Source of the DNA: Chloroflexota bacterium
GTDB lineage: Bacteria; Chloroflexota; Dehalococcoidia; Lucifugimonadales; Lucifugimonadaceae
Reading direction: 5' to 3'
DNA: 64,000 bases
Assembly: GCA_029262735.1 (NCBI GenBank)
Contig: JAJCYY010000013.1
Location: 68,108-132,107 of the forward strand
Part shown: positions 31,374 to 40,031 of the stretch, piece by piece
Numbering within the stretch: the stretch's first letter is position 1
How the letters are laid out: every line of letters begins with the position of its first letter
The notes under the pieces: model-generated
Seen by the model: only the letters and a program-made list of their open reading frames with translations
Databases searched by the model: none
Told to the model about the DNA's origin: nothing
Program-made: the position numbers and the translations under genes

Positions 31374-32534
31374 ATGAGCGGAAACACAAAGAAGAAGAGA
31401 GCTGTCGTGGCGATGAGCGGGGGAGTCGACTCCTCAGTTGCCGCCGCTCTGCTTGCCGACCAGGGATACGAAGTGGTTGGCGTGACGATGCGCCTCTTTG
31501 ACGCACCGTTCGAGAATGCAGGCCGTCTCAGCAGGTCTTGCTGTTCGCTGGAGGACGTCGAAGATGCCCGCGCCACGTGCCGAATCATCGGCGCCAGGCA
31601 CTACTACATGAACTTCGAGGACGAGTTCCGTGACCACGTGATCGACTACTTTGTGGGCGAGTACGAGAGGGGCCGCACGCCTCATCCCTGCCTCGCCTGC
31701 AACGATCGGCTGAAGTTCGATTTTCTGATGCGCCGTGCCGAGTTCATGGATGCAGACATCGTCGCAACCGGTCACTACGCGCAGGTCGTCAACGGAGACA
31801 ACGGTTATCGGCTTATGCGAGCCGTCGATCCGCTCAAGGACCAGGCATACGTGCTCTACACGCTGACACAGGAGAAGCTGGCGAAGCTCGCTCTTCCGGT
31901 CGGCGGCTACACAAAGGAGCAGATTCGAACACTTGCGGCCGAATTTGGACTTCCGGTCGCAGACAAGCCGGACAGCCAGGACATCTGCTTCATACCTGCT
32001 GGCAACTACCGTGAGTTCGTCGAGAAGCGGCTTGAGAGCCGCATGCCGGGTGTATTGCGGACTTCTGATGGAGCCGTCCTGGGCACTCACGATGGCGTTC
32101 ATGCCTTCACGATCGGCCAGCGAAAGGGGCTGCCGATCAACGGTGGCACCGGCAGGCCGGTGTTCGTGACGCACATCAATGCTGCGACCGGCGAGATTAC
32201 CGTCGGCGATGCAAGGGACCTGTTGAAGACACAGCTCTGGGCTTCAGGAATCAATTGGATCTCGGGAACCGCGCCCAATGGCAGCATCAGGTGCGAGGCT
32301 CGCATCCGGTACAACGGACAGAACTCTGCCGCCACGGTGACTCCACACGGCGACTGGGCCGAGATCGAGTTTGATGAGCCTGTGCGAGCGATCACGCCGG
32401 GCCAGGCAGCGGTTTTCTACGATGGCGACGAGGTTCTGGGCGGCGGAATGATAGAGCCTGCGCCACCGGCAGAGTTCGCCAGACAAGACTCCATTATCGT
32501 CACGGCCGCTCGCCGGGAACTTGCGTCCCACTGA
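31374..32534 (+). CDS. mnmA: tRNA 2-thiouridine synthase MnmA
   Basis: The 386-residue product has the PP-loop AMSGGVDSS, the first catalytic Cys in HPCLACNDRLKF, DKPDSQDICFIP with the second Cys, and FTIGQRKGL. It thiolates U34 of Lys, Glu and Gln tRNAs using sulfur from a cysteine desulfurase, one of which lies at 49,069 in this window. The ATG at 31374 is chosen because the open frame upstream of it is unconserved in composition and lacks a ribosome site. Confidence 0.93.
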   Translation: MSGNTKKKRAVVAMSGGVDSSVAAALLADQGYEVVGVTMRLFDAPFENAGRLSRSCCSLEDVEDARATCRIIGARHYYMNFEDEFRDHVIDYFVGEYERGRTPHPCLACNDRLKFDFLMRRAEFMDADIVATGHYAQVVNGDNGYRLMRAVDPLKDQAYVLYTLTQEKLAKLALPVGGYTKEQIRTLAAEFGLPVADKPDSQDICFIPAGNYREFVEKRLESRMPGVLRTSDGAVLGTHDGVHAFTIGQRKGLPINGGTGRPVFVTHINAATGEITVGDARDLLKTQLWASGINWISGTAPNGSIRCEARIRYNGQNSAATVTPHGDWAEIEFDEPVRAITPGQAAVFYDGDEVLGGGMIEPAPPAEFARQDSIIVTAARRELASH

Positions 32535-32644
32535 CTCTCAGCTTGGTGGCAGGCGGGAGAACAGTTAACCTCTGGCTTCCGCAGGACACACTTCTCCTGC
32601 GCGCCAGTTGACCGCACGGTCGCCTACTGCCCTTTCGACTCCCC

Positions 32645-33298
32645 ATGCTGATCAGACTCGAATCGATCCCGCCCTCTCCCACACTTCATTTTGAACAAGA
32701 ACTCTGGCAGCAGGGTTTCGGGCGCGTTGCCGGTATCGACGAGGTTGGACGCGGTCCGCTTGCCGGTCCTGTGGTCGCCGCCGCTGCAATGCTGAACGAA
32801 GCTGATGCGGAATCGTGGCACGGCCTGTTCACAGACAGCAAGCAGATGACGAAAGCTCAGCGCGAAGTGGCCTACGACTCTTTTATGAGCCGTGGGGTTG
32901 TGCACGCCGTCGGCGCTTGCTCCTCCGAGGAGATCGACGGCATTGGCATCGCGGCAGCAACGAAACTGGCGATGGCCCGGGCCATTGAGGGAATTGAACC
33001 GGGGCCGGAGCATCTGCTGATCGACGCACTCAGGTTAGACGGAGTCAACCTCCCTCAGACGGCGATCATCAAAGGTGACGCAGTTTCGATGTCGATAGCC
33101 GCCGCTTCTGTGATCGCCAAGGTGACGCGAGACAGGCTGATGGCAGGTGTGTTCGAGGAACAGTTCCCCGGCTACGGCTTCGCGTCGCATAAAGGCTACG
33201 GAACAGCAGCGCACATGGCGGCACTACAACAGCATGGACCGTGCGACATCCATCGAAGCTCGTTCCGGCCGGTGCGCGAGGCGATTCTGAGAAGCTGA
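32645..33298 (+). CDS. rnhB: Ribonuclease HII
   Basis: The 217-residue product has AGIDEVGRGPLAGPVVAAA with catalytic Asp-Glu, LLIDALRL, KGDAVSMSIAAASVIAKVTRD and YGFASHKGYGTAAHM. It nicks RNA in RNA-DNA hybrids, including single ribonucleotides. Followed at once by yraN. Confidence 0.93.
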   Translation: MLIRLESIPPSPTLHFEQELWQQGFGRVAGIDEVGRGPLAGPVVAAAAMLNEADAESWHGLFTDSKQMTKAQREVAYDSFMSRGVVHAVGACSSEEIDGIGIAAATKLAMARAIEGIEPGPEHLLIDALRLDGVNLPQTAIIKGDAVSMSIAAASVIAKVTRDRLMAGVFEEQFPGYGFASHKGYGTAAHMAALQQHGPCDIHRSSFRPVREAILRS

Positions 33299-33304
33299 TT
33301 GTCT

Positions 33305-33709
33305 ATGTCAAAAACCCGTAAACCGCCTGCTGCGGCTAATATCCTGACACTGCCTGAGGGAACCGGACGCGCCGGGGAAGCTGCTGCTGCGCACATTCTC
33401 CGGTCACGAGGCTACAAAATCGTTCGCACGAACTACCGTGTGAGAGAGGGTGAGATCGACCTTGTAACGGAACGCGATGGGCAGATCGTTTTCGTAGAGG
33501 TCAAAACCCGCCGTTCAAAGTTCTTCGGATCGCCGGAAGAGTCGCTGACCGCAGAAAAGGCGGCAAGGTTGATCGCTGCCGCGCAAAGTTACCTTTCCGA
33601 TACAGGCAACGAACAGGCTGACTGGCGCATCGACTTTCTGGGGATCGAGATGGACAGAAGTGGGCGCGTTGTCCACTCGAACCTTGTCGAGAATGCTATC
33701 GCTGAATAG
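33305..33709 (+). CDS. YraN family protein (UPF0102)
   Basis: The 134-residue product shows the nuclease-like core GRAGEAAAAHILRSRGYKIV, RVREGEIDLVTERDGQIVFVEVKTRR, the GEIDLV...FVEVK pattern of the restriction-endonuclease-like fold. The rnhB-yraN order is common across bacteria. Exact role not established in the family. A TTG six bases upstream is an alternative start. Confidence 0.9.
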   Translation: MSKTRKPPAAANILTLPEGTGRAGEAAAAHILRSRGYKIVRTNYRVREGEIDLVTERDGQIVFVEVKTRRSKFFGSPEESLTAEKAARLIAAAQSYLSDTGNEQADWRIDFLGIEMDRSGRVVHSNLVENAIAE

Positions 33710-33781
33710 GATTCGGACCTGCTGCCAGGTGAAGCCACGACTAATCGCGGCTGAGACAACAAAAGATCGCGGAGCAGAAAA

Positions 33782-34564
33782 ATGGCAATGCTCGATGGAA
33801 AAGTTGCGCTGATCACAGGAGCAAGCTCGGGCATAGGCCGAGCCACCGCGAAGGTGTTTGCGAAGCACGGCGCAAAGGTTGTGGTCGCCGCCCGTCGCGA
33901 AGCTGAACTCGCCAGCCTTGTTGCAGAGATTCAGAGCGCGGGGAGCGATGCCGCCTTCATTCGCGCTGATGTTACGAAAGAAGCGGATGTACAGGCGATG
34001 GTCGCGTTCGCCGTCGAAAAGTTCGGAAGGCTCGACTGTGCCGTCAACAACGCGGGTGGCGGCGTAAGGTCAGACGCGGAGTGGCACGAAGCTGACCCGG
34101 AAGCGTTTCTGAAAACGATCGAGTTGAACACCACGTCAACCTGGTACTGCATAAAGCATGAAGTCGCACAGATGCTGAAGCAGGGTGATGGCTCAATCGT
34201 GAACACGTCGTCGGTCGCGGGATTCCGAGCCGGTACCAGCGAGGGCTACGCGTCGGCGAAGTTCGCCGTTAACGGTGCCACCGTGTCTGCGGCATCGATA
34301 TATGGCCCCCGAGGTATCAGGGTCAATGCGGTCGCACCGGGAATAATCGACGCCGGTAGTTGGGCACAGCGCTTCACGGATGATCCAACGGTTCGGACGG
34401 CCTGGAACGGTGCGATTCCTTCCGGGCGACCCGGCCGCGCAGACGAGGTGGGCGAGGCCATCGCATGGCTGGCCTCCGATGCGGCCTCATACGTCAACGG
34501 AGTGGTCCTGCCTGTCGATGGCGGCAGCCTGATCACGATGAACAGGCCGGATTCGCTGGGCTAG
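33782..34564 (+). CDS. Short-chain dehydrogenase/reductase
   Basis: The 260-residue classical SDR has the TGASSGIG cofactor loop, NNAG, catalytic Ser in NTSSVAG and the Y-x3-K pair in EGYASAKFAV, followed by VAPGIID. An Arg in the RR segment after beta-2 (AARREAEL) suggests NADP(H). Substrate unknown. It converges on the cyclase gene with a 4-base overlap. Confidence 0.88.
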   Translation: MAMLDGKVALITGASSGIGRATAKVFAKHGAKVVVAARREAELASLVAEIQSAGSDAAFIRADVTKEADVQAMVAFAVEKFGRLDCAVNNAGGGVRSDAEWHEADPEAFLKTIELNTTSTWYCIKHEVAQMLKQGDGSIVNTSSVAGFRAGTSEGYASAKFAVNGATVSAASIYGPRGIRVNAVAPGIIDAGSWAQRFTDDPTVRTAWNGAIPSGRPGRADEVGEAIAWLASDAASYVNGVVLPVDGGSLITMNRPDSLG

Positions 34565-35505
34565 AAAATCGCTATAGGGTTAACCGGTGAGCCTGTCGCG
34601 TTCGGGATGCGCAGAGGATTGATCGAAATGGCGAACTCCCAGCGCCCTCGACGTCTGCACTCCTCAGCAAGGTCGTCAAGCCATGCGTTGTCCAGGATCC
34701 ACAGTCCCATGCCAACGATGCCGACCTGGTGAACAGGATTCGTGAACTTCTCGTAGCCCGTCGGTGCGACATCGTTCCCGGTGTCCGAGCCCATCACCGC
34801 TATCTCCCGCTCGTGCATGAACGGCAAAATCTCAGGCTTTGGACCGGCCGAGCCCTTCTCCCAGACATCAACTCCGCCCTTCTTCTTCCGCTGCCCCAGT
34901 TGACCGGTGCGCATCAGTAGCACATCACCCGTTCCGACCTTGAACCCGCACTCTGCCTCGGCCTTCTGGATATCGTTCATGCCAACGCCGTCCCCGCGTT
35001 CAACGAGATCGGTACCCCGCAGATACGGCGCGTCAACCAGCACACCGCGTGTCACGATCCCACCGCCGCCCGCAAGTACGTTGTTCGTGTGGGCACCTTC
35101 ATCGGTGGACACATCGCTCATCGGGAAACCGTTGTACATCTTGCTGTCCCAGAAGAAGTGGGCAAGCGAATCGACGTGCGTAACGGAGTGGCCATGAAAA
35201 ATTATCCCAAAGTAGTCGATCGCAACCTGTCGCTCGCGGGGTTCGCCTTCCTTGTGGTCAAAGCCTGTTCGCACCATGAAATGCTGCGGGGGTCTTGCAA
35301 CATCAGGAGCGAAGTCATAGCTGACGTCGATGGCACAGCTGACCGTCTTGCCATCTTCGACGAGCGACAGAGCGGACTTTGTCCCGGCATTAGAAAGGTG
35401 GTTCAACGTGCCCTTCTGATCTGAATCACCCCACCGTCCCCAGTTGTTCAGATCCTTGTTCAGCCATTTGATCAACTGGTCTTCCGTTGGACGGTCTGCA
35501 GGCAT
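34561..35505 (-). CDS. Cyclase family protein (kynurenine formamidase-like)
   Basis: The 314-residue product has the metal-binding FHGHSVTHVDSLAHFF motif of the cyclase (PF04199-type) fold and GVLVDAPYLRG, TGDVLLMRTGQLG. Members hydrolyse N-formylkynurenine or other cyclic amides. The protein is longer than minimal formamidases, like the large group found in soil and marine bacteria. Substrate not assigned. Confidence 0.82.
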   Translation of the reverse strand: MPADRPTEDQLIKWLNKDLNNWGRWGDSDQKGTLNHLSNAGTKSALSLVEDGKTVSCAIDVSYDFAPDVARPPQHFMVRTGFDHKEGEPRERQVAIDYFGIIFHGHSVTHVDSLAHFFWDSKMYNGFPMSDVSTDEGAHTNNVLAGGGGIVTRGVLVDAPYLRGTDLVERGDGVGMNDIQKAEAECGFKVGTGDVLLMRTGQLGQRKKKGGVDVWEKGSAGPKPEILPFMHEREIAVMGSDTGNDVAPTGYEKFTNPVHQVGIVGMGLWILDNAWLDDLAEECRRRGRWEFAISINPLRIPNATGSPVNPIAIF

Positions 35506-35729
35506 GAATCGCTCCCAGGGTCATTGAAGTGAGGTGAACCGAACTATTGCACATTGGCTCAGACGACGTGTCTTATCGTCTCAGGAGGCCAGAAGTGTAC
35601 TTCGATTTGCCGCCTGGAGAAGCACATCCCGCAATCGGTAGCATCCGACAACTGCCTGAAGCTCAATCGCATACAATCAGCGCTCCCTCGTCCGGGGCAC
35701 ACGGATCTGGCCGGATCTGGCAAGCCGCA

Positions 35730-36773
35730 ATGGGCAACACTTGGAAAAAGCATCACGATTGGAGCCGGCATTTGGCAGAGAGCGCACAACGGAACTCGTA
35801 CCTGCAAGCCCAGGTCGAGGCGGTCCATCGCAACCTGCGCTTCCTGGAAACGGTTGCCACCTCGCCCATCGGTATTGTCACCGACCTCAAATCCCTGCGA
35901 GAGGCCATCCCTGCCGAACTTGCGTCGGAAGAACGCGATCGACAGGCGTTCCAGGACGTGACAGGCCGCGGGAAGGACCCGCGACGAACCGGCCTCGAGG
36001 CAAGTGATGTGGTTCGCCAGACATTCGAGATGATCGGAAAGCTGACTCCCGAGGGCGAATCTATCCTCTCCTCTGATTGGACGAGCCGTGCCAGCAAGGT
36101 GCTCGATCGCATTACGGACAGGCTTGGTCGCGATATCAGGCAGGCTGTCGCTGCTTCGTTCGACGGAATCTACGTGATCGTCGATCCTGAGCACTCAAAT
36201 GGCAGACCGGTCGTTGAGGTCGCAGCGAAGGCGCTATCAGGAGGCGCGTGCGCGATTCAGTTGAGAGACAAAACCGGAGAACGCCGGACAGTCCTCGATG
36301 CAGCCCAGAAGCTTCAGGAGATGTGCGCCGAAGCCGGAGCGGTTTTCATTGTCAACGACTGGGTCGACATCGCCGCGCTTGTCAACGCAGACGGTGTGCA
36401 CCTTGGCCAGAACGACATCCCGATCGGCAGGGCAAGGACGCTGCTCAGCGAAGCCCAGTTGACCGGCACTTCCAACGCGCTTCAACAGGAGGCGTTGGAT
36501 TCGGAATCGGATGGCGCAGACTATGTCGCGGTAGGTGCGATGTTCGCCACCGATACAAAGCAGGACACGCGGCCAGCTGGGGTGGAGACACTTAAGCAGG
36601 TGAAGGGCTCGGTCGGTGTGCCGGTCATCGCGATCGGCGGTATCAACGCAGACAACATCGGGCAGATCGCCTATGCCGGTGCAGACTCGGCATGCGTAGC
36701 CAGCGCCGTCACGAAAGCCGATGATCCTGAAGCTGCGACGCGCCAGTTGGACGAGTTATTCAAGCGCGCCTGA
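35730..36773 (+). CDS. thiE: Thiamine-phosphate synthase with N-terminal extension
   Basis: The C-terminal 200 residues are a ThiE barrel: GIYVIVDPEHSNGR, GACAIQLRDKTGERRTV, FIVNDWVDIAALVNADGVHLGQND, and PVIAIGGINADNI. ThiE joins HMP-PP and thiazole phosphate. Ahead lies an extra helical region of about 145 residues (from MGNTWKKHHDW) that is not the usual ThiE and that I cannot assign. The track of sequence upstream of 35730 is open but looks non-coding. The usual GxStH segment reads LTGTSNAL, a mild deviation. Confidence 0.85.
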   Translation: MGNTWKKHHDWSRHLAESAQRNSYLQAQVEAVHRNLRFLETVATSPIGIVTDLKSLREAIPAELASEERDRQAFQDVTGRGKDPRRTGLEASDVVRQTFEMIGKLTPEGESILSSDWTSRASKVLDRITDRLGRDIRQAVAASFDGIYVIVDPEHSNGRPVVEVAAKALSGGACAIQLRDKTGERRTVLDAAQKLQEMCAEAGAVFIVNDWVDIAALVNADGVHLGQNDIPIGRARTLLSEAQLTGTSNALQQEALDSESDGADYVAVGAMFATDTKQDTRPAGVETLKQVKGSVGVPVIAIGGINADNIGQIAYAGADSACVASAVTKADDPEAATRQLDELFKRA

Positions 36774-36987
36774 GCCAGTGAGCCATATTTCCCACGCGTC
36801 ACCTGGCTCATTCCGATGCATCGGCCATGCCCCGGATTCAGGCCAGCCGGTTCGTAATTCGGTTGACCTGAATCAGCCACCGGGATAACCTCCCAAGTCG
36901 GTCCAGAGTGGGCAGGGGCTAAAGCGGCAAGTCCGCCGAATTGTCATCTCGGACGAATACAGGCCAGAATGAGCCGCATCTTGACAC

Positions 36988-37031
36988 GAACCTTCCAGGA
37001 CCCTGCAAACGCGGGTTCACAAGGAAGGTTC
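36988..37031 (+). promoter_or_regulatory. Leader hairpin upstream of hppA
   Basis: GAACCTTCC (36988-36996) pairs with GGAAGGTTC (37023-37031); inside, GACCC and GGGTT pair again (36999-37003 with 37013-37017). The structure ends 20 bases before the hppA ATG. It may act as an attenuator or ligand-sensing leader; no known riboswitch class recognised. Confidence 0.45.
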
Positions 37032-37051
37032 TTTCGCGGAGGCTGAACTAA

Positions 37052-39199
37052 ATGAGCTCAATGATCGTGGCGTTCATCGCGGGTGGGCTTGCGCTTATTG
37101 CCGCAGGCGGGTTCGCCAGATGGGTGGTTAGCAAGCCGTCCGGCACCGACGCGGTGCGTGAGATTGGCGATCTGATTCAAGAAGGCGCCATCGCTTTCTT
37201 GCGGCGAGAGTATCTCTACCTCTCGGCGTTCGTCGGCGCCGTGTTCATCCTGCTGGTGCTCTTCATTGACTTGAACGTCTTGAACAACACTCGGATTGAC
37301 ACACTCCAATCTTTGCGGGGCGAAGGCGGGATTGACGTCGAAGGTCCGTGGACGGCGATATCGTATCTTGCCGGTGCGATCGGATCGGGATTAGCCGGTT
37401 GGATTGGCATGAGCATCGCAGTCCGGGCGAACACGCGTACGGCGACCGCAGCGCAATCCGGTCTCAATCCGGCTCTTAGAGTGGCATTCGGCAGCGGAAC
37501 AGTCATGGGCATGACGGTGGTTGGCCTGGGCCTCCTCGGCGTCACGCTGCTGTGGCTCGTATTCCGCGACCCGAACATCATCGCAGGCTTCGGTTTCGGT
37601 GCTTCGTCTATCGCCCTTTTCGCACGAGTTGGCGGTGGGATATACACGAAGGCAGCCGACGTCGGCGCGGACCTCGTGGGCAAGGTGGAGGCCGGACTTC
37701 CCGAGGACGACCCTCGCAACCCGGCAGTTATCGCTGACAACGTCGGCGACAACGTTGGCGACGTTGCAGGCATGGGCGCGGACCTGTTCGAGTCTTATGT
37801 TGGATCGATCATCGCCACAATCGCTCTCGCATTCTCAATTGGCGCGGCGGCGTTCGTAAGCGGTCAACGAAGCGGGAACCTGAGCCACGACTCCGATCTC
37901 GTGGTGCTGCCCATCCTGGTGGCGGGAATCGGAATTGGTGCGGCGTTGATCGGAGCCATGCTAGTCCGTACACCACCGCAGGCCACTATGGGGCGGCTGC
38001 TCTGGGCGCTACGCATAGGCATATTCAGTGCTGGCGGGCTTGTCTTGATCGGCACTGCTACGGCTGTGTCTCTGATGGATTTTTCGGACAACCTGCCCGC
38101 TGGTGTGCTCGAGCGTGACTACGATCTGTTCTGGGTCGTCGTCGTTGGACTCGTCGTCGGACAGGTCATCGGAACATCTACTGAATGGTTCACTTCATAC
38201 GAAGGATTCAGACTCGGACGAATTCACATCAATCCTGTCGGATGGATCGCCAAACAGTCTGAGACCGGCCACCCATCAACCATCATCGCTGGGTTGGCCG
38301 TTGGCTTCTACAGCACCCTGATTCCCACCGTCTCCGTGGTGATCGGCGTGTGGGCCGCCAACGAACTGGCTGGACTATACGGAGTCGGACTTGCGGCCGT
38401 CGGCATGCTGGCTACCCTCGGCGTCACACTTGCGACCGATGCGTACGGTCCAGTAGCTGACAACGCGGGAGGCATCGCTGAACAGGCGCATCTCGATCCA
38501 GAGGTCCGTGAGCGAACAGACGCACTGGACGCACTTGGCAACACCACAGCCGCAACAGGCAAAGGCTTTGCAATAGGGTCCGCAGTGCTTACGTCGCTTG
38601 CCCTCATGGCCGCCTACGGTCAGATGGCTGGAATAACCACGCTGAACCTGCTGACTGCAGAGGTGTTAATCGGCGCGCTCATCGGCGCTTTGCTGCCGTT
38701 CCTTTTCTCTGGACTCACGATGCAGGCCGTCGGCACAGCTGCCGGATACATGATCGAAGAGGTCCGGCGGCAGTTCCGTGAGATTCCGGGATTGAGGGAG
38801 GGTGCCGAAGGCGTGAAGCCCGACGCTGCACGTGCGGTCGCAATCTCGACCAACGGCGCTCTGAAGGCAATGGTGCTTCCCGGCCTTATCGCGATAGCTG
38901 CACCGATCATAGTCGGCGCCATTCTCGGCGCAGCGGCGCTCGGCGGATTGCTTGCGGGCTCTATCGTCACCGGCTTCCTGCTGGCCATATTCATGGCAAA
39001 TGCGGGTGGAGCGTGGGACAACGCAAAGAAGTACATCGAACTCGGCCACCACGGTGGCAAGGGCTCTGATGCGCATGCCGCTGCAGTCACCGGTGACACG
39101 GTGGGCGACCCGTTCAAGGACACTTCGGGACCGGCAATCAACATCCTGTTGAAGCTGATGGCGATCGTGTCGCTGATTTTTGGCCCCCTTTTCGTGTGA
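37052..39199 (+). CDS. hppA: Membrane-bound pyrophosphatase, K+-dependent type
   Basis: The 715-residue protein has many transmembrane helices and the signature PPi-binding segments: TKAADVGADLVGKVEAGL, EDDPRNPAVIADNVGDNVGDVAGMGADL and GGAWDNAKKYIE. It couples PPi hydrolysis to cation export. In GNTTAATGKGFAIGSA the position that is Lys in K+-independent enzymes is Ala, so this should be the K+-dependent subtype, contrary to the common default annotation. Na+ versus H+ specificity cannot be read off by eye. A strong terminator follows. Confidence 0.93.
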   Translation: MSSMIVAFIAGGLALIAAGGFARWVVSKPSGTDAVREIGDLIQEGAIAFLRREYLYLSAFVGAVFILLVLFIDLNVLNNTRIDTLQSLRGEGGIDVEGPWTAISYLAGAIGSGLAGWIGMSIAVRANTRTATAAQSGLNPALRVAFGSGTVMGMTVVGLGLLGVTLLWLVFRDPNIIAGFGFGASSIALFARVGGGIYTKAADVGADLVGKVEAGLPEDDPRNPAVIADNVGDNVGDVAGMGADLFESYVGSIIATIALAFSIGAAAFVSGQRSGNLSHDSDLVVLPILVAGIGIGAALIGAMLVRTPPQATMGRLLWALRIGIFSAGGLVLIGTATAVSLMDFSDNLPAGVLERDYDLFWVVVVGLVVGQVIGTSTEWFTSYEGFRLGRIHINPVGWIAKQSETGHPSTIIAGLAVGFYSTLIPTVSVVIGVWAANELAGLYGVGLAAVGMLATLGVTLATDAYGPVADNAGGIAEQAHLDPEVRERTDALDALGNTTAATGKGFAIGSAVLTSLALMAAYGQMAGITTLNLLTAEVLIGALIGALLPFLFSGLTMQAVGTAAGYMIEEVRRQFREIPGLREGAEGVKPDAARAVAISTNGALKAMVLPGLIAIAAPIIVGAILGAAALGGLLAGSIVTGFLLAIFMANAGGAWDNAKKYIELGHHGGKGSDAHAAAVTGDTVGDPFKDTSGPAINILLKLMAIVSLIFGPLFV

Positions 39200-39223
39200 C
39201 CGCAGTCTCGACAGACAGATATC

Positions 39224-39260
39224 AGACAGCCCCGAAGAACTCATCGGGGCTGTCTTCGTC
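39224..39260 (+). terminator. Terminator after hppA
   Basis: AGACAGCCCCGA (39224-39235) pairs perfectly with TCGGGGCTGTCT (39244-39255) across an 8-base loop, followed by a moderately T-rich TCGTCT. Fits intrinsic termination. Confidence 0.75.
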
Positions 39261-39343
39261 TGGCCGAAATTACAGGAAACGACTCACATTTTTATCAGGT
39301 CATCCCGCGCGATCAGATCACCGTCGACTACTAAGCTGGTGAT

Positions 39344-39931
39344 ATGAAACCTGGTCTTCTCCTTCTAATCGCCCTTCTCTCGATTGCAGCCGCTGCATGT
39401 GGCTCGTCTGACACAGGCTCCAGTTCAACCAGCCAGTTGCCGCCGACAGATGGAAAATTCACGCGCGTGCTGGAGCAACCTCGCGGCGATGTTGCAACAC
39501 CTGACTTCACACTGCGATCAGCCAATGGCGAGACGGTACGGCTGTCTAATTACCTCGGCAAGCAGCCAGTCGCAGTTATCTTCTATCGGGGATTTTTCTG
39601 AGGGATCTGCCATGCGCAGCTCGTGGAGCTGCAGGAGATCTACCCTGAGATCGATTCAATCGGCGCCGAAGTTATTGCAGTAAGCGTAGATTCCGGGCTG
39701 GACGCGGCAAGAATCGTTGAACGCTACAGCCTGGATTTCCCCGTTTTGTACGACTCCTCTGGAGACGTATCGCGGGCATGGAGAATATTCGATCTGCTAA
39801 ATGACGGCGTAGCGGCACCTGCGACTTACATATTCGACTCTTCAGGTGAACTGTTCGGATACAGAATCGGTGAGAACATCGCAGATCGTCCGACTGCCGT
39901 AGAGGTGCTTGTCACTCTGTCCGCGGCCTAG
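39344..39931 (+). CDS. Selenocysteine-containing peroxiredoxin-like lipoprotein (in-frame TGA)
   Basis: Read through the TGA at 39599-39601, the frame encodes 195 residues: a lipoprotein signal (LLSIAAAAC, lipid Cys19), a spacer, then an AhpC/TSA thioredoxin-like domain (PDFTLRSANGETVRLSNYL, VAVIFYRGFF-U-GICHAQLVELQEIY, VSVDSGLDAARIVERYSLDFPVLYDSSGDV, PATYIFDSSGELFGYRIG). Related redoxins have FYRG-x-W-C-P-x-C; the TGA falls on the first Cys, giving U86-x-x-C89. A hairpin of bacterial SECIS type lies just after the TGA, and selA is in this window. The two halves could otherwise look like broken or separate genes; coding continues strongly after the TGA, so Sec insertion is far more likely. 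It should reduce peroxides or disulfides on the outer face of the membrane. Confidence 0.88.
39602..39640 (+). promoter_or_regulatory. Bacterial SECIS-like hairpin
   Basis: Directly after the TGA, GCAGCTC (39616-39622) pairs with GAGCTGC (39626-39632) around a GTG loop. The loop G is 22 bases after the TGA, within the range for bacterial SECIS elements, whose apical loop needs a G near its start. SelB would bind it. Confidence 0.7.
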
Positions 39932-40031
39932 CCGAGTCCAGGCTATAGCGTGAGTTTTCGCCGCCTCCCAACCGGTATCATCGACAATCCATGGCCCTGC
40001 CTAACTCTGCCGTAAGCATGGAGCGATTCGA

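Noticed and set aside
39623-39931. Separate gene starting at GTG 39623
   Set aside because: That GTG is the loop of the SECIS-like hairpin and the sequence before it (GICHAQL) is conserved redoxin, so the frame continues through the TGA.
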